From the NCBI GenBank assembly GCA_023129115.1, contig JAGMCR010000005.1, positions 1-56,868 on the forward strand: DNA of 56,868 nucleotides. The letters are read 5' to 3'. Under the pieces are notes generated by a model, which was not told the origin of the DNA, ran no database searches, and saw only the letters and a program-made list of their open reading frames with translations. Position numbers and translations under genes: made by a program. Numbering within the stretch: position 1 is the stretch's first letter; the number at the start of each line of letters is the position of its first letter. Positions 12,001 through 17,907 of the stretch are shown piece after piece. Source of the DNA: Candidatus Iainarchaeum sp. (GTDB taxonomy: Archaea; B1Sed10-29; WALL01).

Positions 12001-12010
12001 GCAGCACCAT
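1..12010 (-). CDS. giant uncharacterised protein, N-terminal 4003 residues (C-terminus outside window)
   Basis: One minus-strand frame stays open from an ATG at 12008-12010 to the left edge, 4003 codons with no stop (I read every line in this frame). A Shine-Dalgarno-like AGGTGG lies just before the ATG. The N-terminus (MVLRKSTGDLRENLRRKKWD) has no signal peptide, and I saw no membrane segment, so a cytoplasmic location is likely. The protein is rich in Arg, Glu, Asp and Lys and looks mostly helical. Low-complexity linkers lie near residues 462-499 (PPGAVPPGA type), 521-542 (GAEEGAEE) and 3764-3824 (PPARPPARPP). Between about residues 1530 and 2450 a beta-like motif recurs: DGKITF, DGKVTVEGRRYDL, GGKLNILGKEYNLFDP, GGAITIDGKFYSF, often followed by PxDRxEL. 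I recognise no enzyme domain. A scaffold or giant structural role is possible, but no function is assigned. Confidence 0.9.
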   Translation of the reverse strand, partial: MVLRKSTGDLRENLRRKKWDRLYAHTAFVQSHAMGMRGPELEPLLVRLERAKVDEADAREKYGASRFSPFNIFRHEIHWSQTAWSGTRNIRAFLNTPITHEEASALNERHGRAGPLSYKAGDKVHKDLLLELYNNMSSRNSVAGQMERGYQGLGVNPNAQQDAAAQNPMQQTLENLAQRPQRTQDQVTDSVRHLGAAGMRQVLNELGIPEDQHEAITRVASPDMAYHNIGQSDMRALVNVHSNLRQFNAGLSPERVSAYGQMGDAIQRLIDKERAGQGRVTNLEFADLKDKAETSGIGTDIIQPLNRLQEGVYQEGELRQGLRQNLRTLIGGRDYRDLDEEQVFTAINALAQHSGVMAGAVPTPEGVPEEQNDSVKLTRLFNLKDRLGQITHFEDLTVEERMQLRNGLEVLNRRRGVIRDALEGVEGHEYRKALARLQDHIEQKKAKEIAEKLHQSIMDRQQEVQLVPAAAAPPGAEVPGAVPPGAVPPGAQPPAGAPQLTDMWDRVTRAYYHGDLGPRPEGEPGAEEGAEEGAEEAAEEGAEPLPVSDTASEMFRLLEATGEGTRGYTRANLDALMQLARQRSDQRIGTVDEALGSEYLGYLLVKGDHEKFKFIKSPRKKAQGRSLMRKLAEQLESDRDEGIAELATHPNAAIRRRVNELAAAEDLDALQRVAWKNWDNLDERTQRRAYMVLGVGRVLAARTPREKVAVLNHMKKNVMGHESYARVADDATHERLTKRARVALDRIEAVKQKNIERLVELFPDRTRDEFEGLSRERWQALEKQLATQYVSAVYGAQELAPVTKQLSVFMREQGLEYSPEEVQSFLGAAGKRDNKSLLSLEDALSSKSLGHMLFRGKDAKVKKADRQAAEMMLKVEKAIRNKKWDALEQFKQRYSDKMPQGTYDRVSEALSRYRMEDMSRGDAVEAADEVLADLRTSINLYPDRRARRRLEEAEDIVDNYREAPEWDGDEYAKLTRQINEVAYGKTEEEVKSRFGALGAAEGRRTADSYLRDFAEFMPNADANENYRAAQEFISDYEETGAWDAAQFAEVFSKLHAPMFEARLAEQEEGLRGRNREELLRVVGPDIDEIEADPDRNQGPEVDAALAALRDFVDEHGRRPATWNPQRFAREFGRRAKYVRGRLPIDSQVSRMLDDADIKHEEAWVKNTLAKYRINTLDDLANNKKAVKELRLTGTNAFTRFMQRRVRPGFRVRKEIKATVEERNEAAKALEEVMREGTPEEKAEAYEEHHSALPFETQREAYGDITAEDEEADISVPDISAKKLFPGEEPLKEKFDDAVGGLDRATASLYNPDYHEWARAWKKLRDLNPRRELRGIENRRQRREATIDWERERVGRLEDAQERVQNSWAALRQNARRQMGFRTGDSEAVREFKTDSRRYFERLGEKVTGSAEELEGKSISSMARTQRMLDMATVLEGMKEWPIELTPAQWAETVERLNGPEAKVLAYNDLQTERKQIQVEWNPMYGDVMNMARAHGVADETLFERVNPTAITLDERDIVANMDYAFTHEGTTYAVGDGVLAFEDEGGEAVVVDLFSDYLDVEGRTFNTRELMSELGDSYERVVADKILGDAKAQTGAFYVVTDKSRTLPVRIKRGGAVQIEDPAAERAFEAALRGELLDKFDDESEETHERVRDLFQRYGGNTVNEILGGHDGFRFDGRTLQYYGFTPEEEEAEFLEPDTHEDWHNVDSPITEGRFAAGSTLDETEVYNFSRTVRVSNQRLKWGEFDKANSASDNIDSLLGDAGLSEDTKALLQRFRFLGTLPADSAPEAETLVRLYRYVDGVEESKSRDWLFKRGTHELTATAEELEGKTLTIKITTDPDTGGTTHEEASIRDGKVTVEGRRYDLGNPLDRVELADLAERRNYPFRVGIKLDRNSVAKAIHSFQEKSAAADGYRNDYRLKGHMFLTKEGKRVKATEEVETTEWECWGGRFNREYFIRNGADTYSKAEMQANFSTQYAEMEEDMVRNRTIDTSYEKRLDDIRERQFLSLGYKIQNTKEVEDALGDDYQSVFVDQIIPAAQALPGEADFVDKLARLDGEFEGYTVADGKITFADAGGRQREVNTVLEAILLGGHITEASKLDSHFDVMLGRTDPITGKVTEMASPALLGELHGPREQCLEDFLSGVEDAYEPVADVITRLDADDTTEEDLLNAVRANPDVAERVTVMALVDSGQSVGDAKENYANFSANQRRRTLEAAVRDQRDTTYFGFLDAQMAELLVDKVPELGDKVAIRQLRADDATLTEAAARRRLARLDKKTVIDLALEDVEEDAFDQLVYMASRKLMEAGDASLLGQIEGEEFKAYVLDPATNRATEVATTVRGGKLNILGKEYNLFDPQDRAELSMLTDAATGHSLTAEAEAQGIMRPQYGRAKAVKKEIETKIKQNTGMFEPPERKPQVEIDDESYDIGGGAITIDGKFYSFARPADLIRLCKDSRENAGEDRDAFGPLLGAKGAFGGSAVYHKAVPKRIRVRRADGSRHEYTAAELEGERRTATGDEARRLDGWLDESYGLTYSTTDEGEKLVKVHEGTGREEVVRDVVYVKHGTPGAAVLKRAPRWVPGLGEVIESGAFVINGKPVKPEEVPEAIFRSEGSGRLREQMGANEFEKHWLVARAYNKARTSPSKRSKLVVESFPVEAADAIAGMHRVTRGWDDLEGEFSGSSARVTLLQHMAKLAGETPADTLRAKKDSVHAGLTVAERTVFEELQDKLVGTGRLDAAEGDRFGELDAKLAQWENGLRQNQPERFNDIIVAKNEILLLEHPDYALDAAYTAMNDFTTFTDSDKEEFAKYQALKKAGYDIISRCHGTLVGVRIAGNIKGTNIRDPRSLAAIRKAVSPADTKTPAARVVDGAIKYAKALKTGNARLAREFAVIDKEADKYALKMDKEQFKRQGELMRDRVSTVAWSENNPADYNIGDTEAMLDNYEKVLTDYEESDVKLEKAVAKAHLPIAKEMLRFLRGNVGFRETVAAYGREIKKINETDLPSKSKKTRKKLLRSAFKGMVGSIAENPRAIVRAFRNGTIVDKDKFTLYMPSKVKVGGKWVTKKDYWTEMALDRDLSRKISMRRGDFRTPLEHEDNLILRTTDEEEREKTLMKFDLDTVDYITQKRDGYRDLFPESMEDALTVDVERNVAFEPGEEEMMTYPHLDPAAAIVLHGDSPVEEEFRERSPSEYAKFFKFSTNRELVFIDIAKDLTRRGIIPEGLDGRIAFGMDYERSEDIMGIIRETMDGGQVNIEAARRRMREEGLLGVYDRIVANGRDIDYSALPESKYQKFRSMLKRLHMDTEDGPRFTDWVHAKKKLIAELGMGDKEERGAQIDQVNTEARRIRRALVEQTNDLLEDKQNELAEATEERDAASGYARPAAREQQLQEQLDDFDFALTYLDNFQNEIDAANEPHWLGAKGDAVSGVPFIDILNNPAYEECGFADEAKAFFGDHAFAGLAADGIRSSIRASRGDVVAQQRSIDRDEARAGEDTVTCTRKVERLEKQTELIKRLAEARKELGRVTPRAEEKLDAYQGFTPVAFDELRAVDTSATVKELSNVKSRPKLLRNKDQLFWSLGMTYELDHVQGDPSRWDADAQAHYKKEGQRLIYALLKDRVDASGDKVHDWEKPADVGGVPEETGATLLKELEEEGHITGGVRAYDRSSARGDKDTLILDAICHDALGVMPETVEEWADAIEALYDDRQFRRVLNQLEPHQKRWKGGDRTKVIAANTNRGKKIYKQYWNATLQGEVKRELIRRKRARDRGEEVTPAPRRPPARPPARPPAGEARPAGRPPTTRPPARGVPPAERPPARAVPPVAGPVVPIREAAETQLDARGFTTAKHTRMKRDLRGRELFFPAIRLGEEPVADYAGRLSRVAGESPIQHVTKETLDALRERALENIEVEEDWESEDFHEKMKHEVERYSPPLILALHPNMQETKYVKKLADEAGVMTPLIVRPRTLEALRTKALAESAKVGEIVDRSMARVDEREARRAAAEAAEPAGAA

Positions 12011-12024
12011 CGAACCACCTTTTA

Positions 12025-12073
12025 GTGCAATATTTGCACAGAATCATTAGCGCGGTTCCTACTTATATACCTT
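12025..12073 (-). promoter_or_regulatory. promoter and palindromic operator of the giant gene
   Basis: A TATA box (GGTATATAAG on the minus strand) is centred near 12068 and predicts transcription start near 12041, leaving about a 31-nt leader. Unlike most genes here this one is leadered and uses AAAGGTGG before its ATG. A perfect inverted repeat GTGCAA-TAT-TTGCAC occupies 12025-12039, at the start of the predicted transcript, where a bound repressor or a small hairpin could act. The half-site ATTTGCA recurs in the inverted repeat at 26887-26907. Confidence 0.5.
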
Positions 12074-13010
12074 TTGTTAATAGGGCTGCAAAGAACTCTG
12101 GGTGGTCCGGCAGGCCCGCTATTTCGTTGGCCCGAGACCAAGCTGTTTCAACAAACCCTGTCGAGACAGTATCCGAGACAATAAATAGCGTAGAATAGAG
12201 CTCGGTTACTCCATCAGAACTCTCCAAGAGCTTCTTTGTTGTTTTGGCTGCTGTTTTGTAATCCTTTACCAGGCTGCTCCAGCCCGAAAAAACAGATGAA
12301 ACGCGCGTCAAAAAGGGCTCCAAGACGTCCCGTTCTCCCGCAGACAGCTTTTCTTTGATATCGAGCCATGGGACGAGCTTGTTTCCACAATCGTGCTTCT
12401 CCAAGAGGCTGATTACTGAAGCGTCTCGTATTGAGTGGGGTGAGTGCGCGAGGAATTTGTTGCAGTTTATTACATGCATTTTTCCGGCGCTGGTGCCGGC
12501 GAAGAAGCGGGAGAGCGGCATGTACCTGGCCTGCATGAGGGTGAGGTTTTCGAAGACGCCTGTGGGGCCGTAGTCCAGGAAGAGCAGCTTGCCGTTGGGC
12601 TTCAGCGACTTTTCGGCTTTGCCGAGGAAGTTGTGGAGCTCGAGCGGGATTACGGCGGTTGTGCCGCGGGGAATGGTGAGGCCGGAGCGCTTCATGAATG
12701 CGTTGGCCTGGCGGGACTGCTCTTTGGTGAGGTCGACGAGCTCGCCGGCCTTGGCGGCATAGAGCTTGTTGTCGATGTTGATTAGCTTGAGGCCGCGGAG
12801 CTGGGGGAGGCACTGCACGCAGGCGACGAAGTCGTAGTCTGCGGAGGCGTCGAGGGCGAGGGGGTCGTCGAGCACGTCCGGCTTCCAGTCCAGGAACTTC
12901 ATTTTTTTGGCAGACGGCCCGATTACTGCTGCGTCGCCTTTCCCGAGGGATTCCTCGAGTGCGAGCGAGAGCATGCCGCCGCAGGTCTCGACGAGGTCGA
13001 TTTCGAACAT
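12063..13010 (-). CDS. SAM-dependent methyltransferase-like protein
   Basis: 315 residues from the ATG at 13010; an in-frame GTG at 13019 would add three residues. The order of elements suggests a divergent class I methyltransferase: ETCGGMLSLALEESLGKGDAAVIG near the N-terminus as a degenerate glycine loop, DYDFVACVQCLPQ near residue 60 as the acidic strand, and KPNGKLLFLDYGP near residue 145 as the strand-4 segment. The C-terminal half is helical and unassigned. The start is supported by a TATA box 28 bp upstream, giving a leaderless mRNA. It shares that TATA with the divergent 46-residue gene. Substrate unknown; the methyltransferase call is by pattern only. Confidence 0.6.
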   Translation of the reverse strand: MFEIDLVETCGGMLSLALEESLGKGDAAVIGPSAKKMKFLDWKPDVLDDPLALDASADYDFVACVQCLPQLRGLKLINIDNKLYAAKAGELVDLTKEQSRQANAFMKRSGLTIPRGTTAVIPLELHNFLGKAEKSLKPNGKLLFLDYGPTGVFENLTLMQARYMPLSRFFAGTSAGKMHVINCNKFLAHSPHSIRDASVISLLEKHDCGNKLVPWLDIKEKLSAGERDVLEPFLTRVSSVFSGWSSLVKDYKTAAKTTKKLLESSDGVTELYSTLFIVSDTVSTGFVETAWSRANEIAGLPDHPEFFAALLTKGI

Positions 13011-13034
13011 CGCTTGCACTATGCAGCCGCGGAA

Positions 13035-13043
13035 TTTATATTT
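13035..13043. promoter_or_regulatory. bidirectional TATA box shared by a divergent leaderless pair
   Basis: The only TATA-like sequence between the two genes is TTTATATTT, with its palindromic TATA core at 13037-13040. The core is about 28 bp from the minus-strand ATG (13010) and about 27 bp from the plus-strand ATG (13066). Both distances fit the usual archaeal spacing for transcription starting at the start codon, so one box appears to serve both directions. Confidence 0.6.
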
Positions 13044-13065
13044 GCCGGTGGAGCAATAGGGTGTA

Positions 13066-13206
13066 ATGGTTTTCGAGGTCGTGGCTGTTTTGCTGCTGGT
13101 GGCGGCGGGCTACCTGTGGGTCCTGAACCGGCGGGTGGGCGCTTTGCCCGCGAACGCGAGCCGGGAAGAGCCCTGGCTGAAGGACGAGGAGCTTGAGCTC
13201 CCGTAA
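13066..13206 (+). CDS. 46-residue single-span membrane protein
   Basis: A short frame starting MVFEVVAVLLLVAAGYLWVL and ending in an acidic tail (EEPWLKDEELELP). Residues 3-19 form one hydrophobic segment; the Arg-rich stretch after it suggests the tail is cytoplasmic. Start support: ATG about 27 bp after the shared TATA box, so leaderless. It ends 32 bp before the large surface-protein gene, which has its own TATA-like AATAAAAAG. Function unknown; a small envelope or regulatory peptide is possible. Confidence 0.6.
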   Translation: MVFEVVAVLLLVAAGYLWVLNRRVGALPANASREEPWLKDEELELP

Positions 13207-13238
13207 CTAATAAAAAGCGGGGCGGGTTATTCACTATC

Positions 13239-15734
13239 ATGCGCAGGGCGCTGCTGGCACTTTTGCTTTTTGTCGCCGTGGCATCGGCGGCTAACTTCAG
13301 CGCTAGCCTGGACCGCACCAACGGCACTTATTACACCCAGGACAAGGAGTACAGCGTAAAGGTCACTGTCAAGAACACGCACACAGCGAACAACAGCTAC
13401 TACGTGTTACTGCTCAGTGACGGGACGAGGGTGCTCATCAACAAGACCGATGGCGTGCGCTACGAAATCGAGGACCTGGAGCCCGGCGACACGCACTCGA
13501 AGACGTGGAAGATGAAGGTCACGAATGCGATGCCGTTCAGGTACACCGAGTATTTGGAGCTCCTGGTATCTGACGACTTGAACGACACCAGGAACGGCAC
13601 AATCGTTGAGGTCAAGACGCCGGAGTTCAGCAGCATAGAGGCGAAGCTGACCTACGAGCCGAGCAACGCAGCCACGGGAAAGCTGAAGGTGACGGCGGAG
13701 ACGTCGGAGGGCGACAGCACGAAGCGGTTCAACGTGACCTATTACCTCAAGAACAAGACCGGGGTGTGCATGAACAAGACCACGGACAAGAAGGAGTTCA
13801 CGGTCGACTTCGAGAACTGCAGCAGTGGCATATACGACTTCGTGGTCGAGGGCCATGCGGACAACTACACAAAGACGGACAAGACGCGCGACTTTTTCCT
13901 GTTCAGGAACCTCACGATTACCGCGCATTTTTACCAGTTGGAAGAATTCGGGTTCGAGCGGAACATTGAGCAAATCGGCTTTGTGAAGGGCAACGAGAGC
14001 CTGCGCGTCCGGGGCAGGGCGGTCTATGACGAGGGCACGGTGCTGGGCTATGGGCCGGACGACGAGAGGACTAATTACCTCAACATGACCATTTACAGCA
14101 ACAAAAAGGGCTCGAAGTACGACAAGACTTATACCATCCACCCCAGCGCGAACGGCAACTACAGCCTTTATTTCGAGGCGCCGCAGAACACGAGCAAGTA
14201 CGAAGTGACGATAAAGGCGTTCTCGAAGTACAACGAGGACAAGGACAAGTACGACTACAAGCCGGAGATAGAGTACAACTTAATTGTGAACAACACTGTG
14301 GACTACGCCACGGCGCCGCTGAACAACACGGGCGTGATGGCAAACCTTGGGATAAAGCTGGGCAACCAGAGCAGGGTGTTCAATGGCGGCGGCCTCGTGC
14401 TGGCCGTGCAGGTCACGAACAACAACTCCGTAAGCGTCACCGGAAGGCCCGTGCTCGTAGAGAAAAGCGGGGCAAGCCAGTTCGTGGTGGCGACGCCGGC
14501 GTCGGACACTGTGCTTGGCGGGCATGGCAGGGCGTACAGCCTAACGGTCACGCCAAAAAAGTACACGCGGCCCGGGGAGTACGACGTGGACGTGAAGTTC
14601 TCGACGATTTACGGCGCCCTTCTCACTCCGGTTACGCTGACCGTGCCCGCGGAGGACTTGATTGAGGGCGAGGTGAACGTGTTCAGGTACGTCGAGTACA
14701 CGAGCGATTCCACGGTCTCGCTGAAGCTCGTGAACCAGCACACTGCGAAGGCGACGGCGAAGGTTCGCGAGGACATCAGCAAGGACGTGGTTTCACGCAT
14801 TGTTGACATCCAGCACTTGCTTGGCTCGTGCGCAATGAGTGACACGGAGTGCAGGCTGGGGCACATACTGGAGAGCGGCACATGCAGCGACTGCGCCAGT
14901 GTCGACTGGAATGCGTCGAAGTGCTTCGTTGCGTGCGAGGGCAAGGGCAACCTCACCCAGGCGTGCCGCGCGAACTGCACAAGCCTCGCGGGCAACTGCA
15001 CTGCGAACTGCACGAACCGGACTGTCCTGAAGTTCTCTCCAATTTATAACACTCTCATCGACGCGGACCCGATTGTGGAGTGGAACGTTGTGGTGCCGGC
15101 GGGCGGCGAGGCAGAGGTCTCGTACTACACGGGGATGCTTGTGGACGAGGACTGGTTCACTGAGCCCGTTGTCGAGGCGTTGTTCGGCGCGACGCCAACG
15201 CCCACCGCGACACCCGTGCCGACTGTGGCTCCGGAGCCAACGCTCAACGCAACTGCTACGCCGAGGCCTAAGCCAAAGCCGCCGAGCGGGATTCCGCAGT
15301 GGATGCTTATTGTGATGGGCACTGTGTTTTTCCTTTTCGTGGCCGCGGGGATTGGGGTGGCTTACGTGTTCACGCAGAAGCGGGAATTGGTGGACGAGTT
15401 CATTGAGAAGTATGCGCCTGAGCACGAGCCAACGGAAGCCGAACTCGAGCGCATGAATGTCCGGAAGCTGTTCGTGACAGAGGAGCCGCCGAAGCCGAAG
15501 CCCGCGCCGGAGCCCGAGGTTCCGGAGGAGCCGAAGGAGTCCATCATTTCGCGGCTGGACAAGATGTTTTCGCCGAAGGAGAAGGGCAAGGGGCCGGAGA
15601 AGTACAAGCCGAAGCCGGCTGCCCCGCCAAAGCCGGAGGCGAAGCCCGAGAAGGAAGAAAAGAAGAAAGAGAAAAAGAAGCCCGACTTCAAGGAATTAAA
15701 GGAAATCGGGAAGGGCTTCGCGGACAACCTTTAA
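13239..15734 (+). CDS. large surface glycoprotein with C-terminal membrane anchor
   Basis: 831 residues. A Sec-type signal peptide (MRRALLALLLFVAVASAA) is followed by a roughly 640-residue extracellular region with beta-strand character, many N-glycosylation sequons (NxS/T), and a Cys cluster near residues 530-590 (ten or more Cys, including CANCTSLAGNCTANC). A Thr/Pro stalk (ATPTPTATPVPTVAPEP) then leads to one membrane span near residue 690 (WMLIVMGTVFFLFVAAGIG). The last 120 residues are a Lys/Pro/Glu-rich cytoplasmic tail. The plan is that of a membrane-anchored S-layer or adhesin-type protein; no catalytic motif is seen. AATAAAAAG about 27 bp before the ATG supports leaderless expression. 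Confidence 0.8.
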   Translation: MRRALLALLLFVAVASAANFSASLDRTNGTYYTQDKEYSVKVTVKNTHTANNSYYVLLLSDGTRVLINKTDGVRYEIEDLEPGDTHSKTWKMKVTNAMPFRYTEYLELLVSDDLNDTRNGTIVEVKTPEFSSIEAKLTYEPSNAATGKLKVTAETSEGDSTKRFNVTYYLKNKTGVCMNKTTDKKEFTVDFENCSSGIYDFVVEGHADNYTKTDKTRDFFLFRNLTITAHFYQLEEFGFERNIEQIGFVKGNESLRVRGRAVYDEGTVLGYGPDDERTNYLNMTIYSNKKGSKYDKTYTIHPSANGNYSLYFEAPQNTSKYEVTIKAFSKYNEDKDKYDYKPEIEYNLIVNNTVDYATAPLNNTGVMANLGIKLGNQSRVFNGGGLVLAVQVTNNNSVSVTGRPVLVEKSGASQFVVATPASDTVLGGHGRAYSLTVTPKKYTRPGEYDVDVKFSTIYGALLTPVTLTVPAEDLIEGEVNVFRYVEYTSDSTVSLKLVNQHTAKATAKVREDISKDVVSRIVDIQHLLGSCAMSDTECRLGHILESGTCSDCASVDWNASKCFVACEGKGNLTQACRANCTSLAGNCTANCTNRTVLKFSPIYNTLIDADPIVEWNVVVPAGGEAEVSYYTGMLVDEDWFTEPVVEALFGATPTPTATPVPTVAPEPTLNATATPRPKPKPPSGIPQWMLIVMGTVFFLFVAAGIGVAYVFTQKRELVDEFIEKYAPEHEPTEAELERMNVRKLFVTEEPPKPKPAPEPEVPEEPKESIISRLDKMFSPKEKGKGPEKYKPKPAAPPKPEAKPEKEEKKKEKKKPDFKELKEIGKGFADNL

Positions 15735-15862
15735 TAACCAGCGCATTCACTAACCAAAGGGAGCAATGAAGAGCCCTATGAGTCTTGAGCCCTTCGGGGC
15801 AATGAAATCAGACGGGCGGACGGAGCTCCCCCCAACCTTTTTTTGCTATAGTCACAGCAATT

Positions 15863-15893
15863 GGGGGGTGGGCGCCGATTGGCGCCACCCCCC
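15863..15893. repeat. G6/C6 hairpin, family copy 1
   Basis: A near-perfect hairpin between convergent genes: left arm GGGGGGTGGGCGCC, loop GATT, right arm GGCGCCACCCCCC, with one bulged G. Three other intergenic copies (18278, 26499, 50406) share the G6 and C6 ends and an AT-rich centre. It may stop both converging transcripts, but the family's other positions argue against a pure terminator role. An upstream CCCCCCAA (15829-15836) could pair with TTGGGGGG (15861-15868) as an alternative fold. Confidence 0.7.
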
Positions 15894-15914
15894 GAGAAAA
15901 TTAGTGCCTGCGGC

Positions 15915-16706
15915 TCACTCCCCCAACAGCGGATTCTCGCACAGCGCGACCATGATGTAGACCGAGTAGTCTCCGGTCGAGGTGCCCGGCTCGGTCACGT
16001 CGACGGTGTCGTCCTGCCAGATGGTCACGATTGGCGGGTAGAGCCCGATGTCCAGGAGCTTGGCCTTGTCCCCGATGTACGTGTGCGAGTTTTTGGAGTA
16101 GAAGCTCACGTTTCCCCCCATGTAGTCGGGGCACTTGAAGGTGTTGTTGCCCGGGCTTGAGAGGTCGATTAATCCCTTGTATGGCCTGTCGTAGTAGCCC
16201 ACGGTCGTGGGGCTGATGCAGCGGGAGTAGCCGTCCTTGACAAATGTCATCTGGAACTCCTTGCCGAAGTTCTCGGCGCAGAAGAAGTCGTACACGTCGA
16301 TGAGCCCCATCTCGTTGGTCGTGCCGAGAAGGGTGTCGCCGGCGTAGACCTCGACGCCGGGTATGCACTCGCTGTAGAAGTCCTTGATGCGTCTGCAGTT
16401 CTTCGAGACGTTCAGCTCCTGCGCCCATAGCTGGCCGGCGTATTTGTCGGCCACGCGATGCAGCTGCTCCTCCAGGTCGGGGTTGATGGTGTCGGCGGTG
16501 TTTAGGTACAGGTGCCTCTCCCCAGTTGGCTCGGGGGGAGTTTCGTCGTTTTGGCCGATGGCGTTCAATTCCCTTGTGGCGTTCAATTCGGTTGTGGCGT
16601 TCTCGGCCGGGGTATCGGCTGGAGACGTTTCCCCGTCGCCCAGGCAGCCCGAAAGGAGGAGTGCCGGGAGCATCAACAGGATGGCAAGTGCTAGTTCTCT
16701 TCGCAT
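15915..16706 (-). CDS. lipoprotein with cysteine-rich extracellular domain
   Basis: 263 residues from the ATG at 16706, chosen because a TATA box (CTTATAAG) lies 26 bp upstream and the protein then begins with a lipoprotein signal: MRRELALAILLMLPALLLSG followed by Cys (lipobox LLSGC). A Thr/Asn/Glu-rich linker with N-glycosylation sequons follows. Then comes a domain with several Cys (NCRRIKDFYSEC, DFFCAEN, SRCIS, KCPDY) that resembles a beta-sandwich carrier or binding domain. Probably lipid-anchored on the outer face. No family recognised. Confidence 0.75.
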   Translation of the reverse strand: MRRELALAILLMLPALLLSGCLGDGETSPADTPAENATTELNATRELNAIGQNDETPPEPTGERHLYLNTADTINPDLEEQLHRVADKYAGQLWAQELNVSKNCRRIKDFYSECIPGVEVYAGDTLLGTTNEMGLIDVYDFFCAENFGKEFQMTFVKDGYSRCISPTTVGYYDRPYKGLIDLSSPGNNTFKCPDYMGGNVSFYSKNSHTYIGDKAKLLDIGLYPPIVTIWQDDTVDVTEPGTSTGDYSVYIMVALCENPLLGE

Positions 16707-16805
16707 GGGTTGATATTGGTGGGGATTCTTATAAGCGTTTGCGCGTGGAAGGGGGGGTGTGATAGTAATTAACTGTAGTATTTTCCCACAAGGCAAATGA
16801 AAAAG

Positions 16806-17162
16806 TTAGCACCTGACGCGAATTCCTTTGCCGTCGAACAAGACTGTGTAGGCCTCGCCTTTGGTGAATTCGCCGGTGCATTTTATGGTGGTTTTGGTGT
16901 TGAGGATTAGGTAGTCCACGGGCGCGGTGCAGCTGGCGTTGTTCTCGGGGACCTTGATTTCGTGGAGCGGCACGTGCCCGCGCGCGAAGCTGTGCAGCTC
17001 CAGCTCAAGGGACTTGCTGGTGCAGCGGGAGTGGTGCTCTCCCTCGAAGTGGGTGTAGGTGGCCCCCGTAGCGGGAATGGTGAGGAAGAGGAAGGATGCC
17101 GCGGCTGCGATTATGAAGAACAGCATAATGGCGAACTCGATTCCCTGCATTCCTTTTGGCAC
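16806..17162 (-). CDS. archaeal type IV pilin-like protein
   Basis: 118 residues starting with GTG at 17162, 25 bp after a TATA box (GCTTATAAGC), hence leaderless. The N-terminus MPKGMQGIEFAIMLFFIIAA matches a class III signal: KG before the predicted cleavage, Glu at +5, then a hydrophobic helix of about 20 residues (family knowledge: cut by an archaeal prepilin peptidase). The remainder is a short, Cys-containing beta-rich domain (CTSKSLELELHSF, NNASCTAP, IKCTGEF, RVRC). It lies in an envelope cluster beside the lipoprotein gene. A minor pilin or pilin-like surface protein is the best guess. Confidence 0.7.
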   Translation of the reverse strand: MPKGMQGIEFAIMLFFIIAAAASFLFLTIPATGATYTHFEGEHHSRCTSKSLELELHSFARGHVPLHEIKVPENNASCTAPVDYLILNTKTTIKCTGEFTKGEAYTVLFDGKGIRVRC

Positions 17163-17177
17163 AAGCCAAAAACTCTT

Positions 17178-17276
17178 TCAGTGCTTATAAGCCTTTTTCC
17201 AAATCACCCAGAACGACACTATCGCGAGCAGGAAGAACACGAGTACGGGGGTTGCCTGGATCCAGTCCATGGGCAT
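17178..17276 (-). CDS. 32-residue membrane micropeptide
   Basis: The frame MPMDWIQATPVLVFFLLAIV continues through SFWVIWKKAYKH to a stop at 17178. One membrane span with a Lys/His-rich C-terminus. An internal ATG at 17270 is 27 bp from a TTTTATT box and could be the true leaderless start, giving 30 residues. The 3' end overlaps the promoter of the pilin-like gene. Too short for homology; supported only by promoter spacing and composition. Confidence 0.45.
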   Translation of the reverse strand: MPMDWIQATPVLVFFLLAIVSFWVIWKKAYKH

Positions 17277-17365
17277 GCATAGGGGCCGGGAGAATAAAAG
17301 GGTTGGAGTTTGGCATGCAACGACAATACAAATAAAAACCATGAAAGGGAATACACCGGGTTATC

Positions 17366-17893
17366 ATGGAACACGTTGTGCAGCAGCAGACAATGGTGAG
17401 GGGGGCTGTTGCCGGGGACGCCGAGGCAATTGTTGGTGTGGCGCAGTCTGTTTTGCTGCCCAACCTGTCGACGACTTCCAGGGGCTTCTTGAGGAACAGG
17501 TACACCAGGGAAGTGTACGAGAAAAAACTTGGCTCGTCGCCGTATTGCCTTGTGGCCGAGGAAGGCGGCGAGGCCATTGGGTTCTTGATTGCTTATGAGT
17601 CGCAACTGCTTGTGCCGGAGAACGAAGTGGAGAAAGAAATCGTGCGGAAGCACTCTGGGTTTGTCTATATCTGCCAGGCGGCGGTCCGGCCCGAGCACAC
17701 CGAGAAAGGGGTTGGCACAAGGCTGTACGAGCGCCTGTTAAAGGAAACCGGCGGCAAGCCGTTGATGTGCGTGATTTCTTCAAGGCCCCGGAACAAGCCG
17801 TCCGAGAGGTTCCACGAAAAAATGGGCTTCAAAAAGCTCGGCGAAGTCACCGAAAAAGACGGCACGAAGTGGTGGGTTTACAAGAAAGAATAA
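17366..17893 (+). CDS. GNAT family N-acetyltransferase
   Basis: 175 residues. The acetyl-CoA-binding motif A is visible as VRPEHTEKGVGTRLYERLL near residues 108-126 (R-x-x-x-x-G-x-G-x type), preceded by the strand GFVYICQAAV, and motif B as SERFHEKMGFKKLGEV near the C-terminus. An ATAAAAA box about 30 bp before the ATG suggests a leaderless mRNA. A second Met at residue 10 is a possible alternative start. Substrate not predictable; small-molecule or protein N-terminal acetylation are both possible. Confidence 0.85.
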   Translation: MEHVVQQQTMVRGAVAGDAEAIVGVAQSVLLPNLSTTSRGFLRNRYTREVYEKKLGSSPYCLVAEEGGEAIGFLIAYESQLLVPENEVEKEIVRKHSGFVYICQAAVRPEHTEKGVGTRLYERLLKETGGKPLMCVISSRPRNKPSERFHEKMGFKKLGEVTEKDGTKWWVYKKE

Positions 17894-17907
17894 AAGAAGG
17901 GCCGCAA

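Noticed and set aside
13407..14141. 244-codon minus-strand frame inside the surface-glycoprotein gene
   Set aside because: Antisense of a GC-rich coding region; the plus frame has signal peptide, glycosylation sequons and membrane anchor.
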